Shown: positions 9,020 to 18,720 of the stretch, one piece after another | Layout: every line of letters begins with the position of its first letter | Numbering within the stretch: the stretch's first letter is position 1 | Origin: Selenomonadaceae bacterium | GTDB taxonomy: Bacteria; Bacillota; Negativicutes; Selenomonadales; Selenomonadaceae | Reading direction: 5' to 3' | Assembly: GCA_022773425.1 (NCBI GenBank) | Contig: JALFBM010000016.1 | Coordinates: 1-59,597 of the forward strand | Length of the DNA: 59,597 nt | Notes under the pieces: generated by a model | What the model saw: only the letters and a program-made list of their open reading frames with translations | Told to the model about the DNA's origin: nothing | Databases searched by the model: none | Position numbers and translations under genes: made by a program

Positions 9020-9057
9020 GGGCCAGCCCTCCTTTCTTTCCATAAGGCATAACCCGA

Positions 9058-10389
9058 TTACTTTTCTGGTTCTTTTTCTTCCCTTTTCTCAGGCGGCTGC
9101 TTTTTTATGCCGACGCGTGTGATGCGCACGCCGTCCACCTCCTCGACGGAGAACGTATTGCCATCCTGCACGACGCTCTGTCCGACCTTCGGCGCTGCAC
9201 CGAGCTTGTCGTAGAGCCAGCCGCCGATGGTATCGACATCCTCATCCTCGAGCTCGATGCCGAGCTCATCTTCCAATTCCTCGAGCAGGAGCTTCGCGTC
9301 GACCGAATACGTATTCTCGCCGCGCTGCTCGACGGCCGGGCGCTCCCGGTCAAACTCGTCCTGGATGTCGCCGACGATTTCCTCGACGATGTCTTCAATG
9401 GTCACCATGCCCGCCGTGCCGCCGTACTCGTCGACGACAATCGCGAGCTGCGAGCGCTGTTTCTGCATGGTCTTGAGCAGTACACTGACATCCATGCTCT
9501 CCGGCACGACGAGCGCCTTGCGCGCCATGCGGCGCAGGTTCGCACGCTTGCCATGGTACAGGGAGTCGAGCAGGTCCTTGACATGCAGGAAACCGATGAT
9601 ATGGTCTTTGTCCTCCCGGCAGATGGGGTAGCGCGTGAGCTGCTCGTGAAACACCGTGTCGAGGTTTTCCTCGAGGCTGTCCTCGAGGTAGAGGCAGACC
9701 ATATCCGTGCGCGGCGTCATGATCTCGCGGACGTTGAGCTCCGTGAAATCGAACACGTTGTCGACGAAATCCGCCTCCGTATCGTCGATGAGGCCCTGAT
9801 TGTGGCTCTCCTCCATCAGCAGGCGGATCTCCTCCTCCGTGTGCGCGTCCTCCCCATCGCTTTGCGGCCGGTGTCCGAGGCGTCTCGCCACCCAGTTCGC
9901 CGTATGGTTGAGCATCCAGACGAACGGATACATCAGGCGGTCGAAAATCAGCATCGGCAGCGAGACGCGCAGCACGATTTTCTCGACGCTCTGGATTGCA
10001 AGGGTTTTCGGCGTGAGCTCACCGAGGATGATATGGCCGCCCGTGATCAGCAGAAACGCGGCCGCCAGCGATATCGTATGCCCGATATCATCCGACAGGC
10101 CGATGAGCTCCGTCAGCGGCAGGATGAGCTTCGCGACAAACGGTTCGCCAACCCAGCCCAAGCCCAGCGAGGCGAGCGTGATGCCGAGCTGCGTCACAGA
10201 AAGCGCCGTATCGAGATGATCCGACAGTCGCTTCGCGTAGCGCGCCTGCTTGTTCCCCTCCTGGATGAGCGTCTCAAGACGCGACGGACGGATCTTCACG
10301 ATGCTGAACTCCGCCGCGACGAAAAAGCCATTCATGAAGATCAAGAAAAATACGAGTGCCAGATTCCCTATAACCTGCGCAACTTCCAC
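9058..10389 (-). CDS. CNNM/CorC-HlyC family membrane protein with CBS domains
   Basis: This 443-residue protein has the standard order of the family: a DUF21/CNNM transmembrane domain (about residues 1-200), a CBS pair (about 210-335; note LTRYPICRED and IVVDEYGGTAGMVTIEDI) and a C-terminal CorC_HlyC domain. Relatives are implicated in magnesium or cobalt efflux and resistance; bacterial members are often loosely called hemolysins. The start is GTG with AGGAGG ten bases upstream. The charged C-terminal tail (KKQPPEKREEKEPEK) is poorly conserved. Transport of Mg2+ is inferred from the family only. Confidence 0.88.
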   Translation of the reverse strand: MEVAQVIGNLALVFFLIFMNGFFVAAEFSIVKIRPSRLETLIQEGNKQARYAKRLSDHLDTALSVTQLGITLASLGLGWVGEPFVAKLILPLTELIGLSDDIGHTISLAAAFLLITGGHIILGELTPKTLAIQSVEKIVLRVSLPMLIFDRLMYPFVWMLNHTANWVARRLGHRPQSDGEDAHTEEEIRLLMEESHNQGLIDDTEADFVDNVFDFTELNVREIMTPRTDMVCLYLEDSLEENLDTVFHEQLTRYPICREDKDHIIGFLHVKDLLDSLYHGKRANLRRMARKALVVPESMDVSVLLKTMQKQRSQLAIVVDEYGGTAGMVTIEDIVEEIVGDIQDEFDRERPAVEQRGENTYSVDAKLLLEELEDELGIELEDEDVDTIGGWLYDKLGAAPKVGQSVVQDGNTFSVEEVDGVRITRVGIKKQPPEKREEKEPEK

Positions 10390-10474
10390 GTTGTCAAATC
10401 CTCCTGTGTCCGGAACGGTATCCGGAAAAATCCATATGTGAAAAACGGTGCCTGCGCGATCCTACCGCCCAGAA

Positions 10475-11611
10475 TCAGTGCCTGGGCGACGGTTTCAGCG
10501 GCTTGAAATCGAGCGAGAGCGCCTTCTGCAGCTTCGTGAGCTTGCCGGCCTCTTTCGGGTCGGCGAGCGTCACGACACGGCCTTTCTTCCCTGCGCGGCC
10601 CGTGCGGCCGGCGCGGTGCAGATAGGTCTTTGCGTCCTCGGGCAGGTCGAGGTTGAATACCGTGTCAACGTCCCGGATGTCAAGGCCGCGCGCGGCGAGA
10701 TCGGTCGAGAGTAGCAACGTCGCCGCCCCCTTCTCGAGATCTGCGACAGCCTTGCGCCGGAGTTGCTTGTTCTCCTTGCCCGTCAGCGCCGTGACCCGCA
10801 GGCCATCGTAGCGCAGGTGCTCGAGCGTCTTGTACGTATCGAAGACGCGGTTCGTGAACACGAGGCCGCGCTTCACGCCGAGGCGGCGCGTGAGCTTCCG
10901 GACGCGCTGAATCTTGTCGCGGAACGGCACGACCATCGCGTAGTGCTCGATGCGCGCGAGATCCTCTGGGGCCGCCTCGACGCGGATCAGCGCCGGATGA
11001 TCGAGGAAATCGGCCTGCTCGAGCGCCTTCTTCGGTGCGGTCGCCGAAAACAGCGCATACGAAATCGGGCGCTCGCCGCGGGCCTTCCGCAGCATCTGCA
11101 CGAAGGCCGCCGTATGCTCCATGTTCTGCGCATCGAACAGACGGTCGAACTCATCGAGCACGAGCAGGGAGACATCGTGCAGCCGGAGCTTCCCCTTCTG
11201 CGCGAGCTCGATCAGACGTCCCGCCGAGCCCGTGATGAGCTGCGGCTTTTTCTTCTTCAGCCGCTCGATCTGCCGCGCCGTATTCGCACCGCCGACGAGC
11301 CCCGCCGTGCGGATGGGCAGCCCCGCCGCCTGCGTCAGCTCCTGCGCCGTACGCGCAATCTGCATCGCGAGCTCATAAGTCGGCGCGAGCACGACCGCCT
11401 GCGGGCTTTGATCCGCCGCGTCGATCTGCATGAGCGCCGGCAGCAGGTACGCGAGCGTCTTGCCCGTCCCCGTCGGCGCGATAGCGGCCACATTCTCTCC
11501 GGCAAGCATCTTTGGAATCACCTGTTCTTGCACAGGGAACGCCTTCTCAATCTGTTGCTTTTTCAGCGCCTCCGACAGTTCCTCGCTGACGCCCAAATCC
11601 TGTATGTTCAT
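10475..11611 (-). CDS. DEAD/DEAH-box RNA helicase
   Basis: The 378-residue protein contains the two RecA-like domains of superfamily 2 RNA helicases. It has a Q motif region (PVQEQVIPKML), Walker A APTGTGKT, motif II as LDEFD rather than DEAD, SAT (ALFSATAP), and motif VI HRAGRTGRAG. Motif Ib reads GSAGR where TPGR is usual. It most resembles small CshB-like helicases for cold adaptation or RNA turnover. Its ATG overlaps the stop codon of mod by four bases (ATGA), so its translation is coupled to the type III restriction-modification genes. Whether it takes part in that system is unknown. Confidence 0.9.
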   Translation of the reverse strand: MNIQDLGVSEELSEALKKQQIEKAFPVQEQVIPKMLAGENVAAIAPTGTGKTLAYLLPALMQIDAADQSPQAVVLAPTYELAMQIARTAQELTQAAGLPIRTAGLVGGANTARQIERLKKKKPQLITGSAGRLIELAQKGKLRLHDVSLLVLDEFDRLFDAQNMEHTAAFVQMLRKARGERPISYALFSATAPKKALEQADFLDHPALIRVEAAPEDLARIEHYAMVVPFRDKIQRVRKLTRRLGVKRGLVFTNRVFDTYKTLEHLRYDGLRVTALTGKENKQLRRKAVADLEKGAATLLLSTDLAARGLDIRDVDTVFNLDLPEDAKTYLHRAGRTGRAGKKGRVVTLADPKEAGKLTKLQKALSLDFKPLKPSPRH

Positions 11612-13488
11612 GCTTCCTCCTCTGGAGCATCCAACACATAGATGCTTTCATCACCGCAGATATTGCGGATTTTCAAACGAAGGGGTCTTGTGGTGCTCTG
11701 AATGGTACCGTCCCAAAAATGATCGGTCTTGACCCCGTTCTGCTCCACATAGCCGAGTTTATCGATCCGGATCTCCTCGCTCGCATGCCACGGTGCGCTC
11801 TCCTCTGCCGTTTCGCAGTCTAGGCTCACGCTCTCAATGGTCTCCAGCCCCGCGTCGCTGATGACGATTGGATGATACGGTTTTTTCTTCGCATCGGACT
11901 GCGCGAACGCCTTCTGATTGAACGCATCGATCTTCTGCAGGACGCGGTCACTCGTAAAGCTCCGGATTGTCACTTTGTAGAGGAGCTCCTCCCTACCGCG
12001 CGTCACCTGATAGTCTGCCTCATCGAGCGCGACGACATCGTCGAGCAGCGGATTGAGGTCGCGCAGCTCGACCTTGACGAGACTCATATCTTCATCGTCA
12101 ATGAGTTTTCGGATGGCCTTTTCGTCCTCGATATCGATGTAGTAGACGACAACCTTTTTCGTCGATGGCGGGAGATCCGGCAGCCCTTCGCGCAGGATTC
12201 GGTTCATGAGATCCGGCGTCAGGAGCTTCGTCGTGCTGTCCATGAGATTCGGCACATAGACGGGCACGAGCCCATAGCGGCTGTCCTCGATGGCGCCCTC
12301 CCAGAACTCGGGCACGGCGTCCTCATTCTTGAGGCCCGGGATGAGCTCCTTGATCTTGTCCATCGTCTGCACGGGATTGCGGTAAAGGGAGACCCCGTCC
12401 TGCACCTCCCAGACGCTGAACGAGGCGCCGGCCTTCTTGAGGCGGTCGCGCGCAGTCTCGATGGAGTTCTCCCCGATATCGACATGGATGAAGTGCCGTC
12501 CGAGCCGCGCCGCCACCGCCGCCGTCACGCCACTGCCGCCGAAGAAGTCCGCGACGAGCATTCCCTCGTCACTGCTCGCCTTGATGATGCGCTCAAGCAG
12601 CGCCTCTGGCTTCTGCGTCGCGTAATCAATCTCTTCGCGTAATTTCGCCATTGGATTTAACAGGGGAATATCTATCCACGTATCATCTAATGCTTTATCT
12701 GTTTGATCGTAATATATGAGGTTGCCTTCTTCATCCTTCTTTTGGATAGCCTTTTTCTGTTCAGGATCCCAAATTCTTGCTGTTTGTTTACGCGCGCTTT
12801 TAACAGGAACACGCAATTTATTAAAACAGTGATTTTCCCCCATTACATAGTACAAAATTGTATCATGATTAGAATGAAAACCTGATGATTTCCCCGCAAA
12901 CTTATTATAATGCCAGATAATTTCATTAACGAAATTATCTTCGCCAAAAATCTCATCCATTAGCACTTTAACATAATGCCCGATATGCCAATCCAAATGT
13001 ACATAGATGCTCGCCGTATCGCTCATAACACTCTTGATCGCAACGAGATTCTCGTACATCCAGTTCAGGTATTTCTCCTTGTCCCAGACGTCGCCGTACA
13101 TCTTTTCCTCGAAGGCCTGCAGGTCGCCGCTCTCGATCTGCTGCTCGGCGGCGCTCGCCGTCTCGGCGAGCTTCGGGTTCTGCCGGATATAGATTTTCTT
13201 GGCGTAGTCAGCGCCGCTCGCGAACGGTGGATCGATGTAGACGAGATCGACCTTCTGCCCCTTCTCGCGCAGGGCGGCGCAGGCGCTCACGCATTCACCA
13301 CGGATGATGCGGTTCTCGCTCTTTTTTCCGACGGTCTCCCGCTCCTTGATCTCGTAGAGCGGCATCCCGCGCACGAGATCGCGCTCGAGTGCGTCCTGCC
13401 CGTGATAGCGGAGCGTGCGCCGGAAATTGTTCAGTATGGCCTGTCCAGCAAGCGGCTCGGGATAGAACGGAATGTATTTGATCGGCAT
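11608..13488 (-). CDS. mod: Type III restriction-modification system methyltransferase (Mod)
   Basis: This 626-residue DNA methyltransferase has the beta-class order: the catalytic motif IV DPPF (VYIDPPFASGADY, about residues 83-95) comes first and the SAM-binding motif FFGGSGVTAA comes later (about 313-322). Type III Mod proteins methylate adenine and also give Res its sequence specificity. The target-recognition part between the motifs (about residues 165-280; bases 12650-12995) is markedly AT-rich compared with the rest of the gene, a sign of domain exchange. The gene starts six bases after the end of res and overlaps the helicase start. No simple-sequence repeat of the phase-variable type was seen. 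Confidence 0.92.
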   Translation of the reverse strand: MPIKYIPFYPEPLAGQAILNNFRRTLRYHGQDALERDLVRGMPLYEIKERETVGKKSENRIIRGECVSACAALREKGQKVDLVYIDPPFASGADYAKKIYIRQNPKLAETASAAEQQIESGDLQAFEEKMYGDVWDKEKYLNWMYENLVAIKSVMSDTASIYVHLDWHIGHYVKVLMDEIFGEDNFVNEIIWHYNKFAGKSSGFHSNHDTILYYVMGENHCFNKLRVPVKSARKQTARIWDPEQKKAIQKKDEEGNLIYYDQTDKALDDTWIDIPLLNPMAKLREEIDYATQKPEALLERIIKASSDEGMLVADFFGGSGVTAAVAARLGRHFIHVDIGENSIETARDRLKKAGASFSVWEVQDGVSLYRNPVQTMDKIKELIPGLKNEDAVPEFWEGAIEDSRYGLVPVYVPNLMDSTTKLLTPDLMNRILREGLPDLPPSTKKVVVYYIDIEDEKAIRKLIDDEDMSLVKVELRDLNPLLDDVVALDEADYQVTRGREELLYKVTIRSFTSDRVLQKIDAFNQKAFAQSDAKKKPYHPIVISDAGLETIESVSLDCETAEESAPWHASEEIRIDKLGYVEQNGVKTDHFWDGTIQSTTRPLRLKIRNICGDESIYVLDAPEEEA

Positions 13489-13494
13489 AGCTTG

Positions 13495-16365
13495 TTACTC
13501 CTTAAAAAACGCCTGAATACGGTCCCGGACTGCCTTCTGACGGATTGCTTGCGGCTCCGTATCCTCGAGATAGAGATAGTCGAAATTCGGATTGAGCTTC
13601 CGGAAGCGCTTCTCCATGAAGCTCCGCCGTTTCTGGAAATTCGGATCCCCGGCGTAGAGGTGACCCTTCGTCTCAACGATGAGTACGCGGGTGATCGCTC
13701 CATGTGCATCGCGCCGCAGGATCAGGAAATCCGGCGTGTAGAGCCCGACATAGCGCAGATCCTTCCCGCGTTTTTCATAGCATCTGACCCGGAACTCCGT
13801 CAGATGGCGGTCGCCATTATAGTAGACCTCGAGATTCTTCTCGTAGATGAGCTTCTCGAGCAGGGTATTGCGCAGGAACTCGATCTCGAGGTCACTGTCC
13901 GTATGATAGGGCAGATAGTGATAGGAACGCTCGCTGCCGCGCACGGTGCCGCCATGTTTCTCGCGGTACTCTGCCGCCTGCTCCTCCAGGCCTGCCGCCC
14001 GCAGGACCTCATACGCCTCGGCATCTTTCCCCGCGAGCAGACTCTCTCCCCGGTCCGCGCGCACAATGCGCTCGGTTTCCTGCCGGTCCGGATAGTAGCG
14101 CTCTGGACGGCTGGTCAGGATTTCGGGGGTAAAGTTCCGGATTGCCAGCAGACTGGCATCCGCAGGGATCTTCTTTTCTACCGTACGATAGTGCCAAGGT
14201 TCAGCAAACGCACGGCGGATATTGGCGCGCACGCGGCTGCCGATGATATCCTCCCGGTAGCAGAGGATGCCCTGCCTTTTCTCCGTGACCCGCGCAAAGA
14301 CCCAGCGCAGGGCCTTCTCATGCTGCCGAAGCGCCTCACGCGTCACCGTACCGAAGCTCTCCTTGCGGATGGTGAGAAGCCACGAGGCAAAGCGCGCAGG
14401 CTTTATCGGACTGCCCATGCTCCGATAATCCAGCGTCGAGCGCTCGCGCAGGATGCCCTGCATATCGATTTCCTCGAGCTCCGCGCTGCGATAGACGTCC
14501 GGAGGCAGCGCCTTTTTGATTTCGGCATCAATATTCTTTTTGCCCTGATGGATTTCCTGCTTGTACTCAATGTCCACCTGCATGAAGTGAACTGGCGGAA
14601 GATCCAGTTGCTCCATCCGGTTGTAGCGGATGAGTTTCGTCTCTTTTGCCTTGCCACCCTGTTCGAGTGCATCAATCGTCAGATGATGCTGCTTTTTGAG
14701 CTGCTTGGTAAAGTACCTGCGGTTATCATCGGAGAGATAGATCAGCGCGGTCTCTCTTTCGCCTTTCGTGACCTGACGCAAGCAACGGCAGCCGGTCTGC
14801 AGTACCTTGTTCTGCGGGCAGCTGCCTTTCTGCGCGAGAATCACGCAGGTCAGGCTGCGGCAATCCCAGCCTTCCTTGCCGATCTCCGCGAGCAGAAGAA
14901 CGCGCTTTTTCGACAGCTTCGTGTCGAGGCTCGCGAACTCGAGCTCCGCGCCCTGCGGCGCTGGATACTCTTTGTTCCCACGATGGAAGCGCAGGACGCT
15001 CTCCTCTGGGTCTAGTCCCGCCGCGCTGACCGCCGTGCAGACCGCCGGATAGAGCGCTTCCAGGCTCTTGATGTTGGGGCAGAAAATCGCCGCTTTCGCA
15101 CAGGTTCCATCCGCATAGACCGTATCCTTATACTTCTGCAGAAACTCTTTGAGTCCGGCAAGTGCAATGGTCTCACTGTCCATACCGTCTTCCGCGCCGA
15201 TGATGCGCGGCACCTTGAGGAAATTTCCTATGCCGCGTATCAGCGGGTAGTCGGATACGATCGTGGGGATTTCCTCGCTCTTCACCGTGAGATTCTCTGT
15301 CAATGGGATTTTCGCCGGTTTGGCCAGATATGGCGTGCCGGAAAAGCCGATGACCTGGGTAAAGCCACCCCGCTTTTCCTCCTTTTCCGTCCATCGGGTC
15401 ACGACCTGCCGCAGCTTGATATCGTCTGCGGCGGCATGATGTGCCTCGTCGATAAAGACAGCGAGCTGCGGCAGGGAGCCGAGCAGCGCGCGCAACTCGT
15501 TAGCCTGCCGATCGCGTTCGTCCTCGTCCTCAAAAAGATTCTGCTCCATCTGTGGGCGCACGCGATCGAGAATGACTTTCTCCGCATTGGTTACGGCGAC
15601 CAGGCCAAAGCAGTCCGGCCGGCTTGCATAAAGGGCGATTTTGGCGGCATTCGGATTTTTCGTCCGGTTGGATTTCCGCGTCGCCTTCGGCGCATCGAGC
15701 ACTTCAAAGCGCAGCTGGCGCTTGACCTGCGAGGCCGAAGGCTCAGGGAGTACCCATGTGGGGTCGAACCGTTCGATGGTCTTGAGGCTCGGCACAACGG
15801 ACGACTTGAGCCCTGACGGCGCGAGCACAATGAAGTTATGCGCGAATACGGGATTCTGCGGCTCGAGCATCGCATAGTAGAGATCGAGGTAGATGAACGC
15901 GGCCATGAGATAGGTTTTCCCAGCGCCCATTGGCAACGCAAAGAGATATTCCGCATAGTCCCTGCCCTCAAAGAGCTGCCGGAAAAAGCTCCGCGCATCA
16001 AAAGATGCAGGATCAGCGGCAATCTGCACAGCGGTCTGCGGCGCGCGCGGCTTACCGCTGCTGTCTGGAAGCAAGGCAAACTCATAGAGTGCAGCAAGCC
16101 CCGGCTGCCGGGTCAGATCACGGCGCGCCGCCGTGGACAGAGCGAGCGCATCCAGATCGAGCGAGTTAAAAAAGCCATCTTCAAAAAGATGTAGCAGCGA
16201 TTTCCCACCGCCAGCTATTTTCAAAAAGAGATACGTGCGGATGGCGTCAATCTGCGCATCGCGCAAAGCGCCTTTCTGTTCGATATAAGAAAGAACACCG
16301 TGAACCGGGCAAGAAGGATCCTTCAGCCACTGGTCGCGTTTTTTCGTTATCATATCATAGAGCAT
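13495..16365 (-). CDS. res: Type III restriction endonuclease subunit (Res)
   Basis: The 956-residue protein combines a superfamily 2 helicase motor with a nuclease. Walker A is PMGAGKTYLM (about residue 147), motif II is VFIDEAHHAA, motif III GFSGTPY, and the late helicase motif is LQTGCRCLRQV. Near the C-terminus PDFLILRRD and IVETKGHLY give the PD-(D/E)XK nuclease signature (D, then E and K). About 115 residues precede the motor. With Mod it would cleave DNA after ATP-dependent travel between two head-to-head sites. A strong AAGGAGAG site precedes the ATG. All key motifs are intact, so the system is probably active. Confidence 0.93.
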   Translation of the reverse strand: MLYDMITKKRDQWLKDPSCPVHGVLSYIEQKGALRDAQIDAIRTYLFLKIAGGGKSLLHLFEDGFFNSLDLDALALSTAARRDLTRQPGLAALYEFALLPDSSGKPRAPQTAVQIAADPASFDARSFFRQLFEGRDYAEYLFALPMGAGKTYLMAAFIYLDLYYAMLEPQNPVFAHNFIVLAPSGLKSSVVPSLKTIERFDPTWVLPEPSASQVKRQLRFEVLDAPKATRKSNRTKNPNAAKIALYASRPDCFGLVAVTNAEKVILDRVRPQMEQNLFEDEDERDRQANELRALLGSLPQLAVFIDEAHHAAADDIKLRQVVTRWTEKEEKRGGFTQVIGFSGTPYLAKPAKIPLTENLTVKSEEIPTIVSDYPLIRGIGNFLKVPRIIGAEDGMDSETIALAGLKEFLQKYKDTVYADGTCAKAAIFCPNIKSLEALYPAVCTAVSAAGLDPEESVLRFHRGNKEYPAPQGAELEFASLDTKLSKKRVLLLAEIGKEGWDCRSLTCVILAQKGSCPQNKVLQTGCRCLRQVTKGERETALIYLSDDNRRYFTKQLKKQHHLTIDALEQGGKAKETKLIRYNRMEQLDLPPVHFMQVDIEYKQEIHQGKKNIDAEIKKALPPDVYRSAELEEIDMQGILRERSTLDYRSMGSPIKPARFASWLLTIRKESFGTVTREALRQHEKALRWVFARVTEKRQGILCYREDIIGSRVRANIRRAFAEPWHYRTVEKKIPADASLLAIRNFTPEILTSRPERYYPDRQETERIVRADRGESLLAGKDAEAYEVLRAAGLEEQAAEYREKHGGTVRGSERSYHYLPYHTDSDLEIEFLRNTLLEKLIYEKNLEVYYNGDRHLTEFRVRCYEKRGKDLRYVGLYTPDFLILRRDAHGAITRVLIVETKGHLYAGDPNFQKRRSFMEKRFRKLNPNFDYLYLEDTEPQAIRQKAVRDRIQAFFKE

Positions 16366-16392
16366 GTGCTCTCTCCTTTATCTATCGCTATT

Positions 16393-18705
16393 TCAGAGCA
16401 CGGGCGCGCCGTGCGCATCGTCGAAGGTCGCCGTGCAATGCGGGTAGTTCGTGCAACCCCAGAACACGCCGTTCTTGCCGTGGATGCGCCGGAGGTGCCC
16501 CTCGCGGCAGTGCGGGCAGAGGTACTTGTCCGCGTCCGCCGGCTTCGCGCCGCCTTTTGCCTGCCGCTTCATCTGCTCCATCGGTTTCGCGGAGTATTTC
16601 GGCTTGTCGGCACGCGGGCGCGAGGTGTAGGCGGGTGGCCCGAACAGGTCGCCGAGCTCCGCCCAATCCTCGGCCGTCGGCGCGGACGACTGCCGCGGGG
16701 CCGCCACTGTAGAGGGGCGCGCCGGGCGCCGCGGCGTATAGCTCGCGGACGATACCGTCTGCCGCCCGGCTGCCGGATTGCGGCTGGCACGCGATATGGG
16801 GCACCGCGAGGCCGTCGGCTCATAGGATGCCGACGAGAGCACCTGCCGCGGCGCGATGCCCCCCGCGAGGCCGAACGCCGCGCCCGCCTTCGCGCAGAGC
16901 TTCTTCGTGAAGGCGATCTGCCCCGCGAGGAAATCCTCGAGCGTGCCGTCGCCCTCGGACATCGAATGCAATTTGTCCTCCCAGATGGCGGTCTCGTCCG
17001 GATAGGTCATCTCGTCGGGCAGCGCGTCGATCAGCAGGTAGGCCTGCTCGGTCGGCACGAGGTATTTCTTCTTCCCCGTCGCCTTCAGGAATTTCCGCCG
17101 GATCAGGTCGTCGATGATTGTCGCGCGCGTCGCCTCGGTACCGATTCCATAAACGTCTTTCAGCTGCTTCTTCGCCTCGGGGTTTTTGACGTATTTATGG
17201 ATTTCCTTCATGCCGGCGAGGAGCGTCGACGGCGTGAACCGCACGGGCGGCTTCGTCGCGCTCGTCTTCATCGAGCCGCGCGAGAAATGCACCGCATCGC
17301 CCTTTTTCATCGGTGGCAGCGCGCTGCCCTCGTCCTCGTCCGCCTTTTTCTTTTCTTTGCTGTACATGACCTTCCAGCCGGCATCGCGCTCCGTGCGGCC
17401 GCTCGCCGCAAAGCGTTCGCCGTGGTAGAGCACGTCGATCTTCGTCTGGTCGTAGGTATGCACCGGATAGAACTGCGCAAGGTACCCGCGTGCAATCAGA
17501 TGGTAGAGATTCTGTTCCTCCTGCGTAAGTCGCTCCATCTTCGCGGGAACAGACGTCGGGATGATCGCATGGTGCGCGGAAATCTTTTTGTCGTTCCAGG
17601 CGCGGCTCCTGATAGATGTATCGACACTTTGCGTCCAGGACATAATACTTTGGTCCCCGCAATTTGCGAGATTTCCGCAAATTGTTTTCGCGTCGCCGAA
17701 CTGATTCGTCGGCAGATATTCACAATCCGAGCGCGGATACGTCGTAAGCTTTTTCTCGTAAAGCTTCTGCGCCGTATCGAGCACGAGCTGCGGCGCATAG
17801 CCGTACCGCTTCCCGGCGAGAACCTGCAGCGTCGACAGCGAGAACGGCAGCGGCTGCAGCTCCTGTTTCTTCGTCTTCTGATAGGACTGAATCCGTCCCT
17901 CGCGCGGATCCTCGCGAAATGCCCTCAGCGCGGCCTCGGCCGCGGTCTTGTCGACAAGGCGGCCTTCACGGTCGAGGCCCGGCTGTGTTTCCCTCGGTTT
18001 CCACTGTGCCGTGAAAGTCCCGTTCTCATGCGCAAAAACGGCCTTCAGCGTATAGTAGTCGACAGACCGAAAATGCTCGATCTCGCGTTCCCGCCGCACG
18101 ACGAGCGCGAGCGTCGGCGTCTTGACGCGACCGACCGGGAGCACCAGCTTCTTATGCCCCGCGCGGCGCGCCGCGAGCGTATAGGCGCGAGAGAGATTCA
18201 TGCCGATCAGCCAGTCCGCCCGTGCCCGCGCGAGCGCAGACTGCTTCAGGTTGAAAAAGTCGCGGTTATCGCGCAGGTCGGCGTTGGCCTTCTTCATGCT
18301 TTTCTCATCGAGTGCATTCAAGAGGATCCGGCGCACCGGCTTCTGATTGCCAAGGTAGTCGAGCACCTCGTCGACGAGCAGCTGTCCCTCGCGGTCCGGG
18401 TCACCGCCGTGCACGATCTCGTCGGCCCTGGCGATCAGGCCCTTTACGATGCCGAACTGCTTTTCGCAGCCCTTCGCGACAAAGAGCTTCCAATGCGCCG
18501 GGAGAATCGGCAGATCCTCAGCGCGCCAGAACCGATAGCGGGCATCGTACTCCGCCGGCTCCGCCTGGCGCAGGATATGCCCGAACAGCCAGGTCACGAC
18601 GCCGCCCTTCGTCACCAGATATCCGTCATGCCGCACCACCGGGCCCGGCAGGATTTTCGCAAGCTCCCGTCCCACCGACGGCTTCTCTGCGATATAGAGT
18701 CTCAA
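16393..18705 (-). CDS. topB: DNA topoisomerase III
   Basis: This 770-residue type IA topoisomerase relaxes and decatenates DNA through a transient 5'-phosphotyrosine link. The Toprim domain starts at the N-terminus (MRLYIAEKPSVGRELAKIL), with the acidic HGGDPDREGQLL motif. The active-site tyrosine is in LTTYPRSDCEYL. A proline/serine/arginine-rich linker (about residues 650-720) leads to a C4 zinc finger with CPHC and CTNYPHC near the end. It lies 15 bases after the DUF1232 gene and 27 bases before res, in one minus-strand run. The linker is the only unusual part. Confidence 0.94.
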   Translation of the reverse strand: MRLYIAEKPSVGRELAKILPGPVVRHDGYLVTKGGVVTWLFGHILRQAEPAEYDARYRFWRAEDLPILPAHWKLFVAKGCEKQFGIVKGLIARADEIVHGGDPDREGQLLVDEVLDYLGNQKPVRRILLNALDEKSMKKANADLRDNRDFFNLKQSALARARADWLIGMNLSRAYTLAARRAGHKKLVLPVGRVKTPTLALVVRREREIEHFRSVDYYTLKAVFAHENGTFTAQWKPRETQPGLDREGRLVDKTAAEAALRAFREDPREGRIQSYQKTKKQELQPLPFSLSTLQVLAGKRYGYAPQLVLDTAQKLYEKKLTTYPRSDCEYLPTNQFGDAKTICGNLANCGDQSIMSWTQSVDTSIRSRAWNDKKISAHHAIIPTSVPAKMERLTQEEQNLYHLIARGYLAQFYPVHTYDQTKIDVLYHGERFAASGRTERDAGWKVMYSKEKKKADEDEGSALPPMKKGDAVHFSRGSMKTSATKPPVRFTPSTLLAGMKEIHKYVKNPEAKKQLKDVYGIGTEATRATIIDDLIRRKFLKATGKKKYLVPTEQAYLLIDALPDEMTYPDETAIWEDKLHSMSEGDGTLEDFLAGQIAFTKKLCAKAGAAFGLAGGIAPRQVLSSASYEPTASRCPISRASRNPAAGRQTVSSASYTPRRPARPSTVAAPRQSSAPTAEDWAELGDLFGPPAYTSRPRADKPKYSAKPMEQMKRQAKGGAKPADADKYLCPHCREGHLRRIHGKNGVFWGCTNYPHCTATFDDAHGAPVL

Positions 18706-18720
18706 AACAGTTCCCCCTAA

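Noticed and set aside
11608-13488. Phase-variable simple repeats in mod
   Set aside because: No tandem tetra- or pentanucleotide run was seen. The AT-rich patch is composition, not repetition.
12976-15015. A 679-codon plus-strand frame
   Set aside because: It lies antisense to res and mod, which have all family motifs; there is no ribosome site or recognisable domain.
16300-18720. An 806-codon open frame on the plus strand
   Set aside because: It is antisense to topB, whose motifs are complete. The arginine-rich translation is typical of the opposite strand of a GC-rich gene.
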